Assembly: GCA_011526085.1 (NCBI GenBank) | Contig: WYBC01000008.1 | Span: 1-64,000, forward strand | Direction of reading: 5' to 3' | Length of the DNA: 64,000 nucleotides | From: Lysobacter sp. | GTDB taxonomy: Bacteria; Pseudomonadota; Gammaproteobacteria; Xanthomonadales; Xanthomonadaceae | Shown: piece after piece, positions 10,701 through 19,502 of the stretch | Layout: the number at the start of each line of letters is the position of its first letter | Position numbering within the stretch: position 1 is the stretch's first letter | Notes under the pieces: model-generated | Seen by the model: only the letters and a program-made list of their open reading frames with translations | Database searches by the model: none | Told to the model about the DNA's origin: nothing | Position numbers and translations under genes: made by a program

Positions 10701-11624
10701 GGCGCGCCAGTGGGCGGTGGCCTGCAGCCGGGCGAAGGTCGCCATCGGCGCCGCCGCGACACCGGCATCCGCCGTCTTCGCCGCGGGAACCGGCGCACCG
10801 CGCAGGCGCAGCCCTTCCAGATCGCCATCCACGCTGATCGAAGCGACCTGCCGCTTGCGCACGCTCGCCCACAGCTCGGCGCGGCCGCGGCCGCCGACGA
10901 CCGTCGCGCCGGCCACGCGCAGCAGCGGCGACCATTCGGCGAGATCGACTTTCCTCGCCGCGGCATAAAGCCTGCCGTCGCCGCGCGCGCGATCGAAATC
11001 CAGCACCACGTCCACCGGCGCGGACTCGCGATGCATGCGCGCGCGCAGACCGCTGCGCACCCGTTCGCCGTCCACCTGCAGACGCAGATCGACATCGGGC
11101 ACCGTGGTCTCGATGCCCAGCGACGGCGCCGAAATGCCCAACCGCGCATCGATCACCTGCAATTCGCCCAGCCCTTCCAGCGCACCGAGCGGATCGCCGC
11201 CCTGCGCCTGACCGGGCAGGCCGCGCACCTGCCAGCGACCGTCGTCGCCGCGCTCCAGCGTCAACGCGAGATTGCGCACCCGCAGTTCGGTGAACGAACG
11301 CCCGGGCAGCAGTCCGGCGTACTGCGACACCAGGATCTCCGCCGCACCGATGGCGACCGCGCCATCGCCCTCTCCCACGCGCAGACCGTCCAGCCGCAGC
11401 AGCGGCCCGCGACGCGTCCATGCGGTATCGAGACGATCGAACGCCACCGGGCGGCCGGCGCGCGCGCTCAGCCATTCGGCGATGCGGTCCGGATGCCGTT
11501 CCGCCAGCGGCAGCAGTTGGCTCATCACCGCCGCGCCCAGCGCCAGCAGCACCAGCGAGATCGCGGTGACGTACCACAGCCCGCGGCGCGCCAGACGCAG
11601 ACGGCGTCGCAACGAGGTCGTCAT
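7764..11624 (-). CDS. yhdP: AsmA-like envelope protein YhdP
   Basis: A 1286-residue YhdP family protein (DUF3971/AsmA-like). In E. coli it forms a long hydrophobic groove bridging inner and outer membranes and carries phospholipids, redundantly with TamB and YdbH. One N-terminal transmembrane helix follows a basic cluster (RRRLRLARRG) at residues 5-35; the rest is predicted periplasmic beta-rich repeat with many alternating charged and hydrophobic segments. The C-terminal AsmA-like region includes LTLDFRDFFSKGFAFNTLGG. It sits between rng and tldD. A second member of the same superfamily, YdbH, is encoded at 36625-38667. Confidence 0.92.
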   Translation of the reverse strand: MTTSLRRRLRLARRGLWYVTAISLVLLALGAAVMSQLLPLAERHPDRIAEWLSARAGRPVAFDRLDTAWTRRGPLLRLDGLRVGEGDGAVAIGAAEILVSQYAGLLPGRSFTELRVRNLALTLERGDDGRWQVRGLPGQAQGGDPLGALEGLGELQVIDARLGISAPSLGIETTVPDVDLRLQVDGERVRSGLRARMHRESAPVDVVLDFDRARGDGRLYAAARKVDLAEWSPLLRVAGATVVGGRGRAELWASVRKRQVASISVDGDLEGLRLRGAPVPAAKTADAGVAAAPMATFARLQATAHWRAEKGGWRLDAPSMRVHAAANSRPQVLDGLVIAGGQHYGLRAERIDAGPLFAVFALSDRLDPKLRAWLAAAKPGAVLERVRVGGLRGGAMHAAASVRGLHFAPVGHSPGISDLAGTLRGDGEGLVFAFDETSKLRFDWPSGFGPTHVVGLRGEAIAWREGGGWRVESPALRIDGDGYGADIRGGLWFQGDGTAPRIDVAADLDDAMAPTAKRFWPKHAMSPALVRWLDTALIAGRVRDGRAVIAGELEHWPFRTIAGVPPDGVFDARATLQDMRVKFHGDWPATGDMDADIAFVGNGFSVAGRAALADVGIRDFSAGIPDFSAGALGIEAHADADAAKLLGLVRQSPLRRDHAGILSTLSASGPASVDFALDLPLHGPASRRANIDGAIDLRGARLAESEWKLAFSGVSGKARYDENGFSANGLRAQYDRQEGKLSLRAGPGHVRDKRQGFEAELEASMTTDDLLARSADLGWLKPHLRGRSRWTAGIAIPVGAGKPSAQVTRLQLRSDLVGTTLDLPAPLDKAAGTALPTTLDLQLPFGKGEIALAFGQRFALRARDSQGQLGIRAAFGTDRVAEPPPASGLIIGGRASTLDAIGWVALTLGDGDGRLALRRADVVADRLSLLGAHFPDTRLQIAPASGGLAVQLDGAALAGALLVPDGEGGSIAGRLQRLHWRSAPAPVAANAAVAAVAAGGDGFDPAKIPAINLRVDDLRIARAALGEAQFRSRPTATGMEIVQLQTRAPKRRIDVSGDWSGRGAAARTRVGATFASDDFGALLDEFGMGGRVGGGKGDVRFDANWPGAPMAFQLGALEGNLKIDVRDGRLVEVEPGGTGRVLGLLSIAQLPRRLTLDFRDFFSKGFAFNTLGGNVRFAAGSARSDDLAIDGPAARINIRGAANLRAQTFDQTIEVLPKAGNLLTAVGALAGGPVGAAVGAVANAVLQKPLGQAAAKNYRVTGPWKDPKVEVMERTGASSRDRPGSG

Positions 11625-11672
11625 CCGCGCGCGGCGCCGGTCGACGCCGGGGGCGTCCCGGGGCGGCAGGAC

Positions 11673-13244
11673 TCAGAGCAGCACGACATCGAACTGTTCC
11701 TGGGTGTACTGCTCGTCCGCCTGGAAGCGGATCGACTTGCCGAGGAATTCCTCCAGCTCGGCCACCGCCGGCGATTCCTCATCGGTGATCCGCGCGACCA
11801 CCTTCGGCGACGCGATCACCAGCAGTCGCGGCGCCTCGAACTGGCGCACCGCGCGGGTGATCTCGCGGAAGATCTCGTAGGTCACGGTTTCGGCGGTCTT
11901 CAGCGTGCCGCGGCCGCCGCATTCGTGGCAGGGCTCGCTCAGTTGTCGCTGCAGGCTTTCGATGGTGCGCTTGCGGGTCATTTCCACCAGGCCCAGCGGC
12001 GAGAAATCGTAGACCGTGGTCTTGGCGTGGTCTCGGGCCAGCGACTTTTCGAGCGTGCGCAGCACCTGGCGGCGGTGCTCGGGATCGACCATGTCGATGA
12101 AGTCGATGATGATGATGCCACCGAGGTTGCGCAGCCGCAGTTGCCGCGCCACCGCCTGCGCCGCTTCGAGATTGGTGCGATAGACGGTCTCTTCGAGATT
12201 GCGCTGGCCGAGGAACGAGCCGGTGTTCACGTCGACCGTGGTCATCGCCTCGGTCTGGTCGATCACCAGATAGCCGCCGGATTTCAGCGGCACTTCCTTG
12301 TCGAGCGCGCGCTGGATCTCGTCTTCGACGCCGTAGAGATCGAACACCGGGCGCGCACCGCCGTAATGCTCGATCTTCTCGGCGAGGCCCGGCATGTACT
12401 GCGCGGCGAACGCGCGCAGGCGGTCGCAGGTCTCGCGCGAATCGACCTTCACCTTCTCCACGTCGCGACGGATCAGATCGCGCACCGCGCGCATCGGCAG
12501 GCTGAGATCTTCGTAGATGCAGTGGCCGACGCCGGCAGTGCGCACGTTCTGCTCGATCAGCGCCCAGGCGCGGCCGAGATAGGCGATGTCTTCCGCCAAG
12601 GCTTCGGCCGGTTGGCCCTCGGCGTTGGTGCGCACGATGTAACCGTGCTGCGCCGCGCCGCTGCCGGACATGCCGCCGTTCTGGCCCGACACCAGCGCCT
12701 TCAGACGCTGGCGCTCGGCGTCGTCCTCGATGCGCGAGGACACGCCGATCACCTTCGACTGCGGCAACAGCACGAGATAACGCGACGGAATGCTGATCTG
12801 GGTGGTGAGGCGCGCGCCCTTGCTGCCGATCGGATCCTTGACCACCTGGACCACGATCTCCTGGCCCTCGCGCAGCAGTTCGGTGATCGACGGCACGACC
12901 TGCGGCTGCGCCGTCGGCGGTGCGACGGGCGGCGCGGCGATCACCGGCTCGCCCTCGCCGTCCACCGCGCTCTCGAGCACGGTCTCCAGCGCGCTGTCGC
13001 TGCTCGGTGCGGCGGTGGCGCGGAAAATGTCGTTGGCGTGCAGGAATGCGGCGCGATCGAGTCCGATCTCGACGAATGCGGCCTGCATGCCGGGCATCAC
13101 CCGCTGCACCCGGCCCTTGTAGATGTTGCCGACCACGCCGCGGCGCCAGCCGCGCTCGATGTGCAGTTCCTGCAGCATGCCGTTCTCGACGACGGCGACC
13201 CGGGTCTCGCGCGGGGTGACATTGACCAGGATCTCTTCGCTCAT
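11673..13244 (-). CDS. rng: Ribonuclease G
   Basis: RNase G, the single-strand endonuclease that matures the 16S rRNA 5' end and some mRNAs. It has 523 residues. It opens with [18 protein letters not shown], followed by an S1 RNA-binding domain. The catalytic core has the two Mg-binding aspartates in TVDVNTG and IIIIDFIDM, and a zinc-link CHECGGRG. The S1 region carries a Pro/Ala/Val-rich insertion of about 40 residues (around [13 protein letters not shown]) not present in the short E. coli protein. The ATG overlaps the maf stop (ATGA), showing coupling; yhdP follows 48 bp downstream. Confidence 0.93.
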   Translation of the reverse strand: MSEEILVNVTPRETRVAVVENGMLQELHIERGWRRGVVGNIYKGRVQRVMPGMQAAFVEIGLDRAAFLHANDIFRATAAPSSDSALETVLESAVDGEGEPVIAAPPVAPPTAQPQVVPSITELLREGQEIVVQVVKDPIGSKGARLTTQISIPSRYLVLLPQSKVIGVSSRIEDDAERQRLKALVSGQNGGMSGSGAAQHGYIVRTNAEGQPAEALAEDIAYLGRAWALIEQNVRTAGVGHCIYEDLSLPMRAVRDLIRRDVEKVKVDSRETCDRLRAFAAQYMPGLAEKIEHYGGARPVFDLYGVEDEIQRALDKEVPLKSGGYLVIDQTEAMTTVDVNTGSFLGQRNLEETVYRTNLEAAQAVARQLRLRNLGGIIIIDFIDMVDPEHRRQVLRTLEKSLARDHAKTTVYDFSPLGLVEMTRKRTIESLQRQLSEPCHECGGRGTLKTAETVTYEIFREITRAVRQFEAPRLLVIASPKVVARITDEESPAVAELEEFLGKSIRFQADEQYTQEQFDVVLL

Positions 13245-13852
13245 CGCATCGGCTCCGGGCCGTCGTGGGACGCGGACGCTCGCGCGGGAAACAGACCGAA
13301 GCCGCGGAGCAGCGATGCGGTTTCGTGCAGCGGCAATCCCATCACGCCGGAATGGCTGCCGGACAGGTGCGAGATGAAACTCTGGGCAATGCCCTGGATG
13401 GCATAGGCACCGGCCTTGCCGTCCCACTCGCCGGTGGCGAGATAGACGGCGATGTCGTCCTCGCTCATCGTGGCGAACGTGACCTCCGACACCGATACCG
13501 CCTGCAGCTCGCGGCCGGCCGAGACCATCGAGAGCGCGGAGATCACCGCATGGGTGCGGCCCGACAGGCTGCGCAGCATGGCCGCGGCGTCAGCGGCGTC
13601 GACCGGTTTGCCGTAGATGCGGCCGTCCAGCACCACTTCGGTGTCGGCGCCCAGCACCACCGCGTCCGGCTGGCCGCTCATTCGCAGCAGCCCGGCGCCG
13701 GCCTTTTCGCGCGCGACCCGGCGCACGTACTCTTCCGGCGGCTCCGCGGGCGCGGGCAACTCCGGAATGTCGAGATCGAGCACGCCGAACTCGAGGCCGA
13801 GCATCCTCAGCAGTTCGCGGCGGCGGGGGGATTTCGAGGCAAGATGCAGCAT
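13241..13852 (-). CDS. maf: Maf-family nucleotide pyrophosphatase
   Basis: A 203-residue Maf/YhdE protein that hydrolyses dTTP, UTP and modified pyrimidine nucleotides and so keeps non-canonical nucleotides out of nucleic acids. The N-terminal [12 protein letters not shown] and the central [19 protein letters not shown] with the catalytic Asp are seen, followed by [11 protein letters not shown]. The start at 13852 gives the standard [11 protein letters not shown]; the open frame extends upstream but without similarity. First gene of the maf-rng-yhdP-tldD operon, overlapping rng by four bases. Confidence 0.93.
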   Translation of the reverse strand: MLHLASKSPRRRELLRMLGLEFGVLDLDIPELPAPAEPPEEYVRRVAREKAGAGLLRMSGQPDAVVLGADTEVVLDGRIYGKPVDAADAAAMLRSLSGRTHAVISALSMVSAGRELQAVSVSEVTFATMSEDDIAVYLATGEWDGKAGAYAIQGIAQSFISHLSGSHSGVMGLPLHETASLLRGFGLFPARASASHDGPEPMR

Positions 13853-13990
13853 CGGGCTAGGATACCCTGCGGACCGCCGCAGCCTGAACGCGATCCCGTC
13901 GCGAACCCCGACCGGGCTCACAGTGCGTTCACCCGCTGGCCCCGACCCTGACCGGAGGCATCAACCGGAAGCCTCAACATGGAGAGCCGC

Positions 13991-14755
13991 ATGACCCACG
14001 TCCGTACCAATCCGAGCCGCACGCAACGCCCCCATCCCGTTTCCCGCTTTTTCGTCGCCGCCGTCGCCACCCTCTTCGCATCGGGCCTCGCCATGACCGC
14101 ATCCGCACAGTCGCCCCAGACCGCCAACGACGGCACGCTGCTGTCGGTCACCGCCGATGCCACGGCCAGCCGCGCGCCCGACATCGCCACGCTGTCCAGC
14201 GGCGTGGTCACCCAGGCCGCCGACGCCAACGGCGCCATGCGCGCCAACGCCGAGCAGATGACGAAGGTGATGGCCGCGATCAAGGCCGCCGGCATCGCCG
14301 AGCGCGACGTGCAGACCGCCGGCATCAGCCTCTATCCGCAGTACCGCTATGTCGAGAACCAGCCGCCGGCGATCACCGGCTACCAGGCCAGCAACACCGT
14401 CAACGTCAAGGTCCGCGATCTGTCGAAGCTCGGCAAGGTGCTCGACGCGCTGGTCGCCAGCGGCGCCAATCAGATCAACGGTCCCAGCTTCGAGATCGAC
14501 GAGCCCGAATCCGCCTACGACGAAGCCCGCCGCAGCGCGCTGAAAAAGGCCCAGGCCCGCGCCGACATGTACGCCGCCGCGCTCGGCCTGCGCGTGCGCC
14601 GGATCGTCAGCATCGGCGAAGGCGGCGGCTTCAATCCGCCCGGCCCGATGCCGGTGATGAAGATGGCCGCCATGGACGCGCGCGAAACGCCGGTGTCCCC
14701 CGGCGAGACCTCGCTCACCGCCAGCCTCAACGTGGTGTTCGAACTGGGCAAGTGA
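13991..14755 (+). CDS. SIMPL (DUF541) domain periplasmic protein
   Basis: A 254-residue exported protein of the SIMPL/DUF541 family, relatives of which are linked to oxidative stress tolerance (E. coli YggE). A signal peptide with a hydrophobic core of about 20 residues ends near TASAQS. The SIMPL domain follows: LLSVTADATASRAPDIATLSSGV, then GYQASNTVNVKVRDLSKLG and ALKKAQARADMYAAALGL. The ATG at 13991 has GGAG eight bases upstream; an ATG at 13979 overlaps that site. A strong terminator follows, so the gene appears monocistronic. Confidence 0.88.
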   Translation: MTHVRTNPSRTQRPHPVSRFFVAAVATLFASGLAMTASAQSPQTANDGTLLSVTADATASRAPDIATLSSGVVTQAADANGAMRANAEQMTKVMAAIKAAGIAERDVQTAGISLYPQYRYVENQPPAITGYQASNTVNVKVRDLSKLGKVLDALVASGANQINGPSFEIDEPESAYDEARRSALKKAQARADMYAAALGLRVRRIVSIGEGGGFNPPGPMPVMKMAAMDARETPVSPGETSLTASLNVVFELGK

Positions 14756-14778
14756 CAGCCCCTGCCCCACGCTTCGCA

Positions 14779-14812
14779 CGACACCCGCCGCCCGGCGGGT
14801 GTCGCGTTTTCC
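14779..14812 (+). terminator. Rho-independent terminator
   Basis: An 11-bp perfect stem (14779-14789 with 14794-14804, four-base loop) followed by CGTTTTCC on the plus strand, 23 bp after the SIMPL gene stop. Confidence 0.85.
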
Positions 14813-14816
14813 GCAC

Positions 14817-14831
14817 CGGAAAATATTTCCG
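14817..14831. promoter_or_regulatory. A/T-core inverted repeat upstream of tonB-like gene
   Basis: A perfect CGGAAA-ATA-TTTCCG inverted repeat with an A/T core in a very GC-rich setting, 66 bp before the TonB-like ATG. Position and symmetry suit a dimeric repressor or promoter element. It does not match a full Fur box, so the regulator is unknown. Confidence 0.35.
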
Positions 14832-14897
14832 CGGCATTAACCCCCGCCGAACCGCTGCCGCGTTTGCACCGACGTCACCCACCGACGGAGATGCCCC

Positions 14898-15602
14898 ATG
14901 GTTCTGCTCGAACGCCATGCCCAACGCCATTCACGTCCCGATGCCGGCGGCCTGCCGCAGGCCATCGCGCAGATCCAGCCGGTGCGCATCCTCGGCATGG
15001 CCGGGGCGATCGCGCTCAACGCCGCCGCGCTGATGCTGTTGCTGGTGCCGGTATCGGCGCCGATGCGGACGGTCGACGCTGAAAGCCCGCCGGTGGTCTT
15101 CATCGAACCCAAGGCGCCGCCGCCCCCGCCGCCGCCGATCGAGGAGGTCCCGGTGATCCGCCCACGGACCGAAACCCCGACGCCGCAGGTGCAACCGCCG
15201 CCGCAGCCGCAACCGCCGGCGCAGCAGGAAGCGGTGGTCCCAGAGGGCAACACTTATGTACCGCCGATCGAAACCACCGACACCGTGTCGCTGCCGGTGC
15301 AGCCGGATCCCGGCCCGATGACGAGCACACGGCTGGAATACGCCTCGGCGCCGGCGCCGGCCTATCCGCGCGAGGCCATCCTCGACGGCATCGAAGGCAC
15401 CGTGCTGTTGAAGGTGCTGGTGGGCGTGGACGGCAAACCGCTGTCGGTGGAGATCGAACGCAGCAGCGGCCATCGCCGCCTCGACGACGCCGCACGCCGG
15501 CAGGTGCTGCGCCGCTGGATGTTCAAACCGGCGATCCGCGACGGCCAGGCGGTGCAGGTCTACGGCTTGGTGCCGGTGAATTTCAGTCTCACGCGCGGCT
15601 GA
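14898..15602 (+). CDS. TonB family energy-transducing protein
   Basis: A 234-residue TonB-type protein that couples inner-membrane proton motive force to outer-membrane receptors. An N-terminal cytosolic segment precedes one transmembrane helix (about residues 32-52). A Pro-rich periplasmic spacer follows (an eight-Pro run, then PQ-rich segments, residues 70-110). The C-terminal TonB domain begins YASAPAPAYPREAILDGIEGTVLLKV and ends with RRWMFKPAIRDGQAV. GGAG lies eight bases before the ATG. No exbB/exbD is adjacent, so the partner motor is encoded elsewhere. Confidence 0.88.
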   Translation: MVLLERHAQRHSRPDAGGLPQAIAQIQPVRILGMAGAIALNAAALMLLLVPVSAPMRTVDAESPPVVFIEPKAPPPPPPPIEEVPVIRPRTETPTPQVQPPPQPQPPAQQEAVVPEGNTYVPPIETTDTVSLPVQPDPGPMTSTRLEYASAPAPAYPREAILDGIEGTVLLKVLVGVDGKPLSVEIERSSGHRRLDDAARRQVLRRWMFKPAIRDGQAVQVYGLVPVNFSLTRG

Positions 15603-15670
15603 CGCCCGTGGCACGCCCTTCGCGGCCGGCCACGGGCACCCGCCCGGGGCCGATTCCCCGTCGCGAGGCG

Positions 15671-15707
15671 CCCTGCCGGGCATCCCCAGGTCCGGCAGGG
15701 TTTTTCT
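15671..15707 (+). terminator. Rho-independent terminator of tonB-like gene
   Basis: A 9-bp perfect stem (15671-15679 with 15692-15700, 12-base loop) followed by TTTTTCTTCC, 68 bp beyond the TonB-like stop. Confidence 0.85.
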
Positions 15708-15767
15708 TCCCGCCGCGTGTCGACGGCGACACGTGGCCGATGTCCCATTCCGCCCCTCGGAGATTCC

Positions 15768-15803
15768 GCCGCCGGCCGTCGACGCGCGACCGGCGGCTTT
15801 TTC
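15768..15803 (+). terminator. Second terminator-like hairpin, upstream of OYE gene
   Basis: An 8-bp GC stem (15768-15775 with 15790-15797) followed by five T. It lies 97 bp after the first terminator and 134 bp before the Old Yellow Enzyme start. It could be a back-up terminator or a leader attenuator. The rest of 15603-15936 contains no gene. Confidence 0.6.
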
Positions 15804-15936
15804 GCCCGCATCGTGCCGCATCGAGGCACACCGCGCGGGAATGCGCCGCATCGTTCCACCGGCGCGGGCAATCGCGCATGGCTGTCGACGCATGGGCCTG
15901 ACACACTCTGGCGCCCCCCACGCTGGACCGATCTCG

Positions 15937-17007
15937 ATGAAGCATCTGTTCGCACCGCTGCAGGCCGGCGATCTCGCCCTGCCGAACCGCATCCTGATGG
16001 CGCCGCTCACGCGCTGCCGCGCCGAAGACGATCACGTGCCCGGCGCGCTGATCGCCGAGTACTACGCCCAGCGCGCCAGCGCCGGCCTGATCATCGCGGA
16101 AGCGACGATGGCGATGGCCGGCAACTCCGCGTTCTGGCGCGAGCCCGGCATCCACAGCGAAGCTCAGGTCGCCGGCTGGAAGCGCGCGACCGACGCCGTG
16201 CATGCCGCCGGTGGCCGCATCGTGCTGCAGTTGTGGCACGGCGGCCGTGCCTGCCATCCCGACCTCAACGACGACGCGCAGCCGGTCGCGCCGAGCGCGA
16301 TCGCCATCACCAACGATCAGGTGTACACGCCGAAGGGCAAGGTCGATTACGTCGTGCCGCGCGCGCTGGCCGACGAGGAGCTGCCGGGCATCGTGGCCGG
16401 GTTCGCGCAGGCCGCGCGCAACGCCAAGGCCGCGGGCTTCGACGGCGTGGAAGTGCACGGCGCGAACGGCTATCTGCTCGACGAATTCCTGCGCGACGGC
16501 AGCAACCTGCGCAGCGGCCCGTACGGCGGCCCGATCGAACACCGCGCGCGACTGATGCTGGAAGTGCTCGACGCGGTGTGCGACGTCTGGGGCAGCGGCC
16601 GCGTCGGCCTGCGCGTCTCGCCGCTCAACAGCTACAACGCCATGCGCGACAGCGATCCGGTCGGCCTGGTGCGCTGGCTCGGCAAGCGCCTGAACGCCTA
16701 CGGCCTGGCCTACTGGCATGTGATGCGCGCGGATTTCCTCGGCCAGCAGCACGGCGACGTGATGACACCGGCGCGCGAAACCTACGAGGGCACGCTGATC
16801 GGCAACATGGGCTACAGCGCGGAAGAAGCCGAGGCGGCGATCGCCGACGGCAAACTCGACGCGGTGGCGTTCGGCGTGCCCTTCATCGCCAACCCGGATC
16901 TGCCGGAACGCCTGCGCATCGGTGCGCCGCTGGCCGAGGCCGACCGCAATACCTTCTACACCTGGGATGCGAAGGGATATACCGACTATCCGCGCTACGC
17001 GGGTTGA
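15937..17007 (+). CDS. Old Yellow Enzyme family alkene reductase
   Basis: A 356-residue FMN-dependent NADPH oxidoreductase of the Old Yellow Enzyme / NemA class, which reduces activated C=C bonds or nitro and nitrate ester compounds. N-terminal LPNRILMAPLTRCRA, the Gln- and Trp-containing VLQLWHGGRACHPD, the substrate-binding His/Asn pair in EVHGANGYLLDEFLRD and the C-terminal FMN phosphate site DAVAFGVPFIANPDLPERL are all present. The ATG at 15937 gives the usual short N-terminus. It appears monocistronic, with terminator-like hairpins on both sides. The native substrate cannot be inferred. Confidence 0.9.
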   Translation: MKHLFAPLQAGDLALPNRILMAPLTRCRAEDDHVPGALIAEYYAQRASAGLIIAEATMAMAGNSAFWREPGIHSEAQVAGWKRATDAVHAAGGRIVLQLWHGGRACHPDLNDDAQPVAPSAIAITNDQVYTPKGKVDYVVPRALADEELPGIVAGFAQAARNAKAAGFDGVEVHGANGYLLDEFLRDGSNLRSGPYGGPIEHRARLMLEVLDAVCDVWGSGRVGLRVSPLNSYNAMRDSDPVGLVRWLGKRLNAYGLAYWHVMRADFLGQQHGDVMTPARETYEGTLIGNMGYSAEEAEAAIADGKLDAVAFGVPFIANPDLPERLRIGAPLAEADRNTFYTWDAKGYTDYPRYAG

Positions 17008-17016
17008 TTCGCCACC

Positions 17017-17043
17017 CGACGGCCCGCACGCCGCGGGCCGTCG
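17017..17043. terminator. Hairpin between convergent genes
   Basis: An 11-bp perfect stem (17017-17027 with 17033-17043, five-base loop) between the convergent OYE and lipoprotein genes. The following sequence has only GCGTTC, so termination is plausible but weak; it could serve both directions. Confidence 0.5.
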
Positions 17044-17079
17044 GCGTTCACGGCATGGCGAAGCCGCCTGCGCGCAGCT

Positions 17080-19134
17080 TCAGCGCATCCAGCGCACGTC
17101 CGACAGGCACCACGACAGGCTGCCGCTGGTCTTGTAGTTCCAGTTGTAACGGCGCGGCGGATTGTTGCGATAAGCGGTGAGACCGCTGGCCGGCGCGGTC
17201 GGTCGCGTCCATTCGTTGTTCTCGTAGTCGTAGGTGCGATACAGCTCGTTCGCGGCTTGTTTCAGCGTGTCGTCCGGCTGTCCGGTCAGCTTGCCGAAGT
17301 AATAGGCCCAAGCCACCGCGCCGGCAACGGAAAGCGTGTGCTCCGGGCCGGCACCGTCGGCGGCGTAGGTGGACCCGTCGATCAGGGTCACGTAATCGAC
17401 CAGGCGCAGGGTCTCCGGCACGTCGGTGCGATAGGTCCGCTGCGCCGGCGTGTACGCCTTGCCGCCGGATTTCAGCGCATTGCCGGTGCGGCGGATGAAG
17501 TGCGCGATCTCGACGTTGTCGGTGAGCACATAGGCGCGCACCATCGGATCGACCACGAACGGTGTCTGCCAGAAACTCACCAGCAGGCTGCCGCTGGGGC
17601 CGTTGCCCTCCTGGCTGCCGTATTTCCACAGGCCACCGTCGACGCGGTTCGCGGGCAGCGCGCCGCCTGCGCCGTTCTGGTGCCAGATCAGATTGGCCGT
17701 GAGCGTCAGCAGCCGTTCGCGATAAGTCAGGGTCGCGCCGGTCTTGTACGGCACGTCGCCGAACAGTTCGTAACCCACGATCAGCCCGGTGAGCTTGATG
17801 CCCATGTGGCGCTCGGTGTAGCTGCTGGTCGGCGACCAGCGGTCCGGTTCGTCGTTGGCGTCCTGCTGGGCTTTCGCCGCGAGTTTGGCGCCGTCCTTCG
17901 ACAGATCGTCGCCGGTGGTCCAGTGGGTGTAGGCAAGCCCTTCGGGATAGCTGTACATCGCGCCGTTGGCGCCGATGTAGGCCGCGGGGTTGGGATTCTT
18001 CAGCCGGAAGGTGCCGACGGCCAGATCCGGCGTGGTGCCCTGCGGATACAGGTTGACGCGGTAGTACTCCGACGCGCGCACCGATTCGCGCAGCGCCTTG
18101 AAGAAACCGCTGCGGAAATACAGGCCGTAGAACGCGGACACGCGATCATAGAGCCACGGTTCGCCTTCGGCGGCCTTGTACGGGATCTGGTTGGGTGCGG
18201 TGACCCGCGGATCGTCCTCGTTGATGTGGGCGTAGAAGAAATTCTTCGCGCCGTACATCTGTTCGTTGTATTCGGGGTAATGCTCGGTCGCGTCCATCGT
18301 CGCCGGGTCGTCGCGGGTGGCGGCGATGTTCGACGCGAACGGCCGCATCGGCCCGAGCTTGAGCAGGCCCTTGCTCAGCGTGGACGACGGCAGCACCGCG
18401 TAGACCTTCGGCTCGGACACGCCGTCGCCGGCGACGAAACTGCCGCTGGTGACCGGCTGCCAGCCATTGCGCGGGTTCTCCAGCGACGTCAGCGACTGCG
18501 TGCGGTTGGTGTAACCCCATTCGACGCGGATGCCTTCGGAACTCGGATAGGTCGCGGCGAAGGTGTAGCGGATCTGCACCCGCGCGACCCGCACCGAGGT
18601 GTTGTCGAGCGCGGCGTTGGTGGCGTGGCGCCACGGCGTGAGCGGTTCGACGAAGGCCGGGATCTCGGTGCCGCGGGCGTCGAGCACGCGCAGCGTCGAC
18701 AGCCCGGCGGCGGTGATCGAACCGCGCGGGAACGGCACGCCGAAGGTCACCAGTTGCGCGACGCCGGCCGGCACGCCTTCCACCGGATGCAGGCGCACGT
18801 CGACGATGCCGAAGCGTTCGGCGTCCGCCATCAGCGGCTTGAACAGGCGCGGGCTGACGGTGCCGCCGACCGCGGTCGCGGTGATCGGCGGACGCGGCGC
18901 CGCAGCGGTCTGGCCGGACAGCCGGGGCAGCGCGTCGCGCGGCTCGGCGCGACTGGACTCGGCCTGGGCGCGACGTTTGACGGCATCGCCGGAGACGCGG
19001 ACCTGGGCATGGCCGGCATCGCAGGCGTTGAGCGCGAACACCAGCGCGACGAGCGAGAACAGACGGAATGGCCGACGCGGCGCGGACAGGGAGACGGCGC
19101 GACGAACCGGAGCGGACAGCGAGGCACTGGGCAT
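17080..19134 (-). CDS. Large predicted lipoprotein with RIFT-barrel-like N-terminal region
   Basis: A 684-residue exported protein of uncertain function. The first 40 residues are a basic stretch, a hydrophobic segment LFSLVALVFALNAC and a possible lipobox Cys at 38. The region near residues 105-170 (VTFGVPFPRGSI ... LRVLDARGTEIPAFVEPLTPW) resembles the N-terminal RIFT-barrel domain of exo-rhamnogalacturonan-lyase (PcRGLX/YetA)-like proteins; this is a by-eye impression. The remainder is rich in Tyr and Trp and could be a helical toroid like those of polysaccharide-active enzymes. The ATG at 19134 gives the signal peptide directly. It is convergent with the OYE gene. Confidence 0.7.
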   Translation of the reverse strand: MPSASLSAPVRRAVSLSAPRRPFRLFSLVALVFALNACDAGHAQVRVSGDAVKRRAQAESSRAEPRDALPRLSGQTAAAPRPPITATAVGGTVSPRLFKPLMADAERFGIVDVRLHPVEGVPAGVAQLVTFGVPFPRGSITAAGLSTLRVLDARGTEIPAFVEPLTPWRHATNAALDNTSVRVARVQIRYTFAATYPSSEGIRVEWGYTNRTQSLTSLENPRNGWQPVTSGSFVAGDGVSEPKVYAVLPSSTLSKGLLKLGPMRPFASNIAATRDDPATMDATEHYPEYNEQMYGAKNFFYAHINEDDPRVTAPNQIPYKAAEGEPWLYDRVSAFYGLYFRSGFFKALRESVRASEYYRVNLYPQGTTPDLAVGTFRLKNPNPAAYIGANGAMYSYPEGLAYTHWTTGDDLSKDGAKLAAKAQQDANDEPDRWSPTSSYTERHMGIKLTGLIVGYELFGDVPYKTGATLTYRERLLTLTANLIWHQNGAGGALPANRVDGGLWKYGSQEGNGPSGSLLVSFWQTPFVVDPMVRAYVLTDNVEIAHFIRRTGNALKSGGKAYTPAQRTYRTDVPETLRLVDYVTLIDGSTYAADGAGPEHTLSVAGAVAWAYYFGKLTGQPDDTLKQAANELYRTYDYENNEWTRPTAPASGLTAYRNNPPRRYNWNYKTSGSLSWCLSDVRWMR

Positions 19135-19502
19135 GTGGATCACCTGCAACGCGATGCGCGGGGGAGACGCATCGACGGAAACGCCGACGGGGGAATGTCC
19201 CGGCGCCGTCGGCGGCGACGCCCGGGGCCTGCGCGACCCGTGCCGGCGTCGCAGGAGGCGATGCACCGTATTCGCAGCATCCGCGAGCGAACCGTGACCG
19301 CGATCATCATTACCAGCTCGGCCGCCGATTTGCATGCCTTTTCGTGCAACGGTCACGGTCCTGGCGCGCTCGCAGCCGACGCCGATGTGCGGCCGCGCAC
19401 ATCGGGAAGGGGAAACACGGCGGGTTTCGCGCGAACCTCGCGTGGCGCGATGCAGGCCGATGGGCCGGAATGTGCGCGAACGCCGCCCGCGGTCAGGCGC
19501 GG
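19135..19502. other. Intergenic region with palindrome at 19383-19404
   Basis: A 368-bp spacer between rlmH and the lipoprotein gene with no convincing ORF. It contains a 9-bp perfect palindromic stem with a four-base loop at 19383-19404 and slightly A/T-richer DNA at 19295-19350, where the lipoprotein promoter probably lies. No known riboswitch or RNA was recognised. Confidence 0.5.

Noticed and set aside
5767-11577. Very long open frame (about 1936 codons) on the minus strand across tldD and yhdP
   Set aside because: It is out of frame with the well-conserved TldD and YhdP proteins, is Arg/Ala-rich and low in complexity, and arises from high GC content.
9099-13406. Long plus-strand open frame opposite yhdP and rng
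   Set aside because: Antisense shadow of conserved genes; composition is Arg/His/Gln-rich with no recognisable domain.
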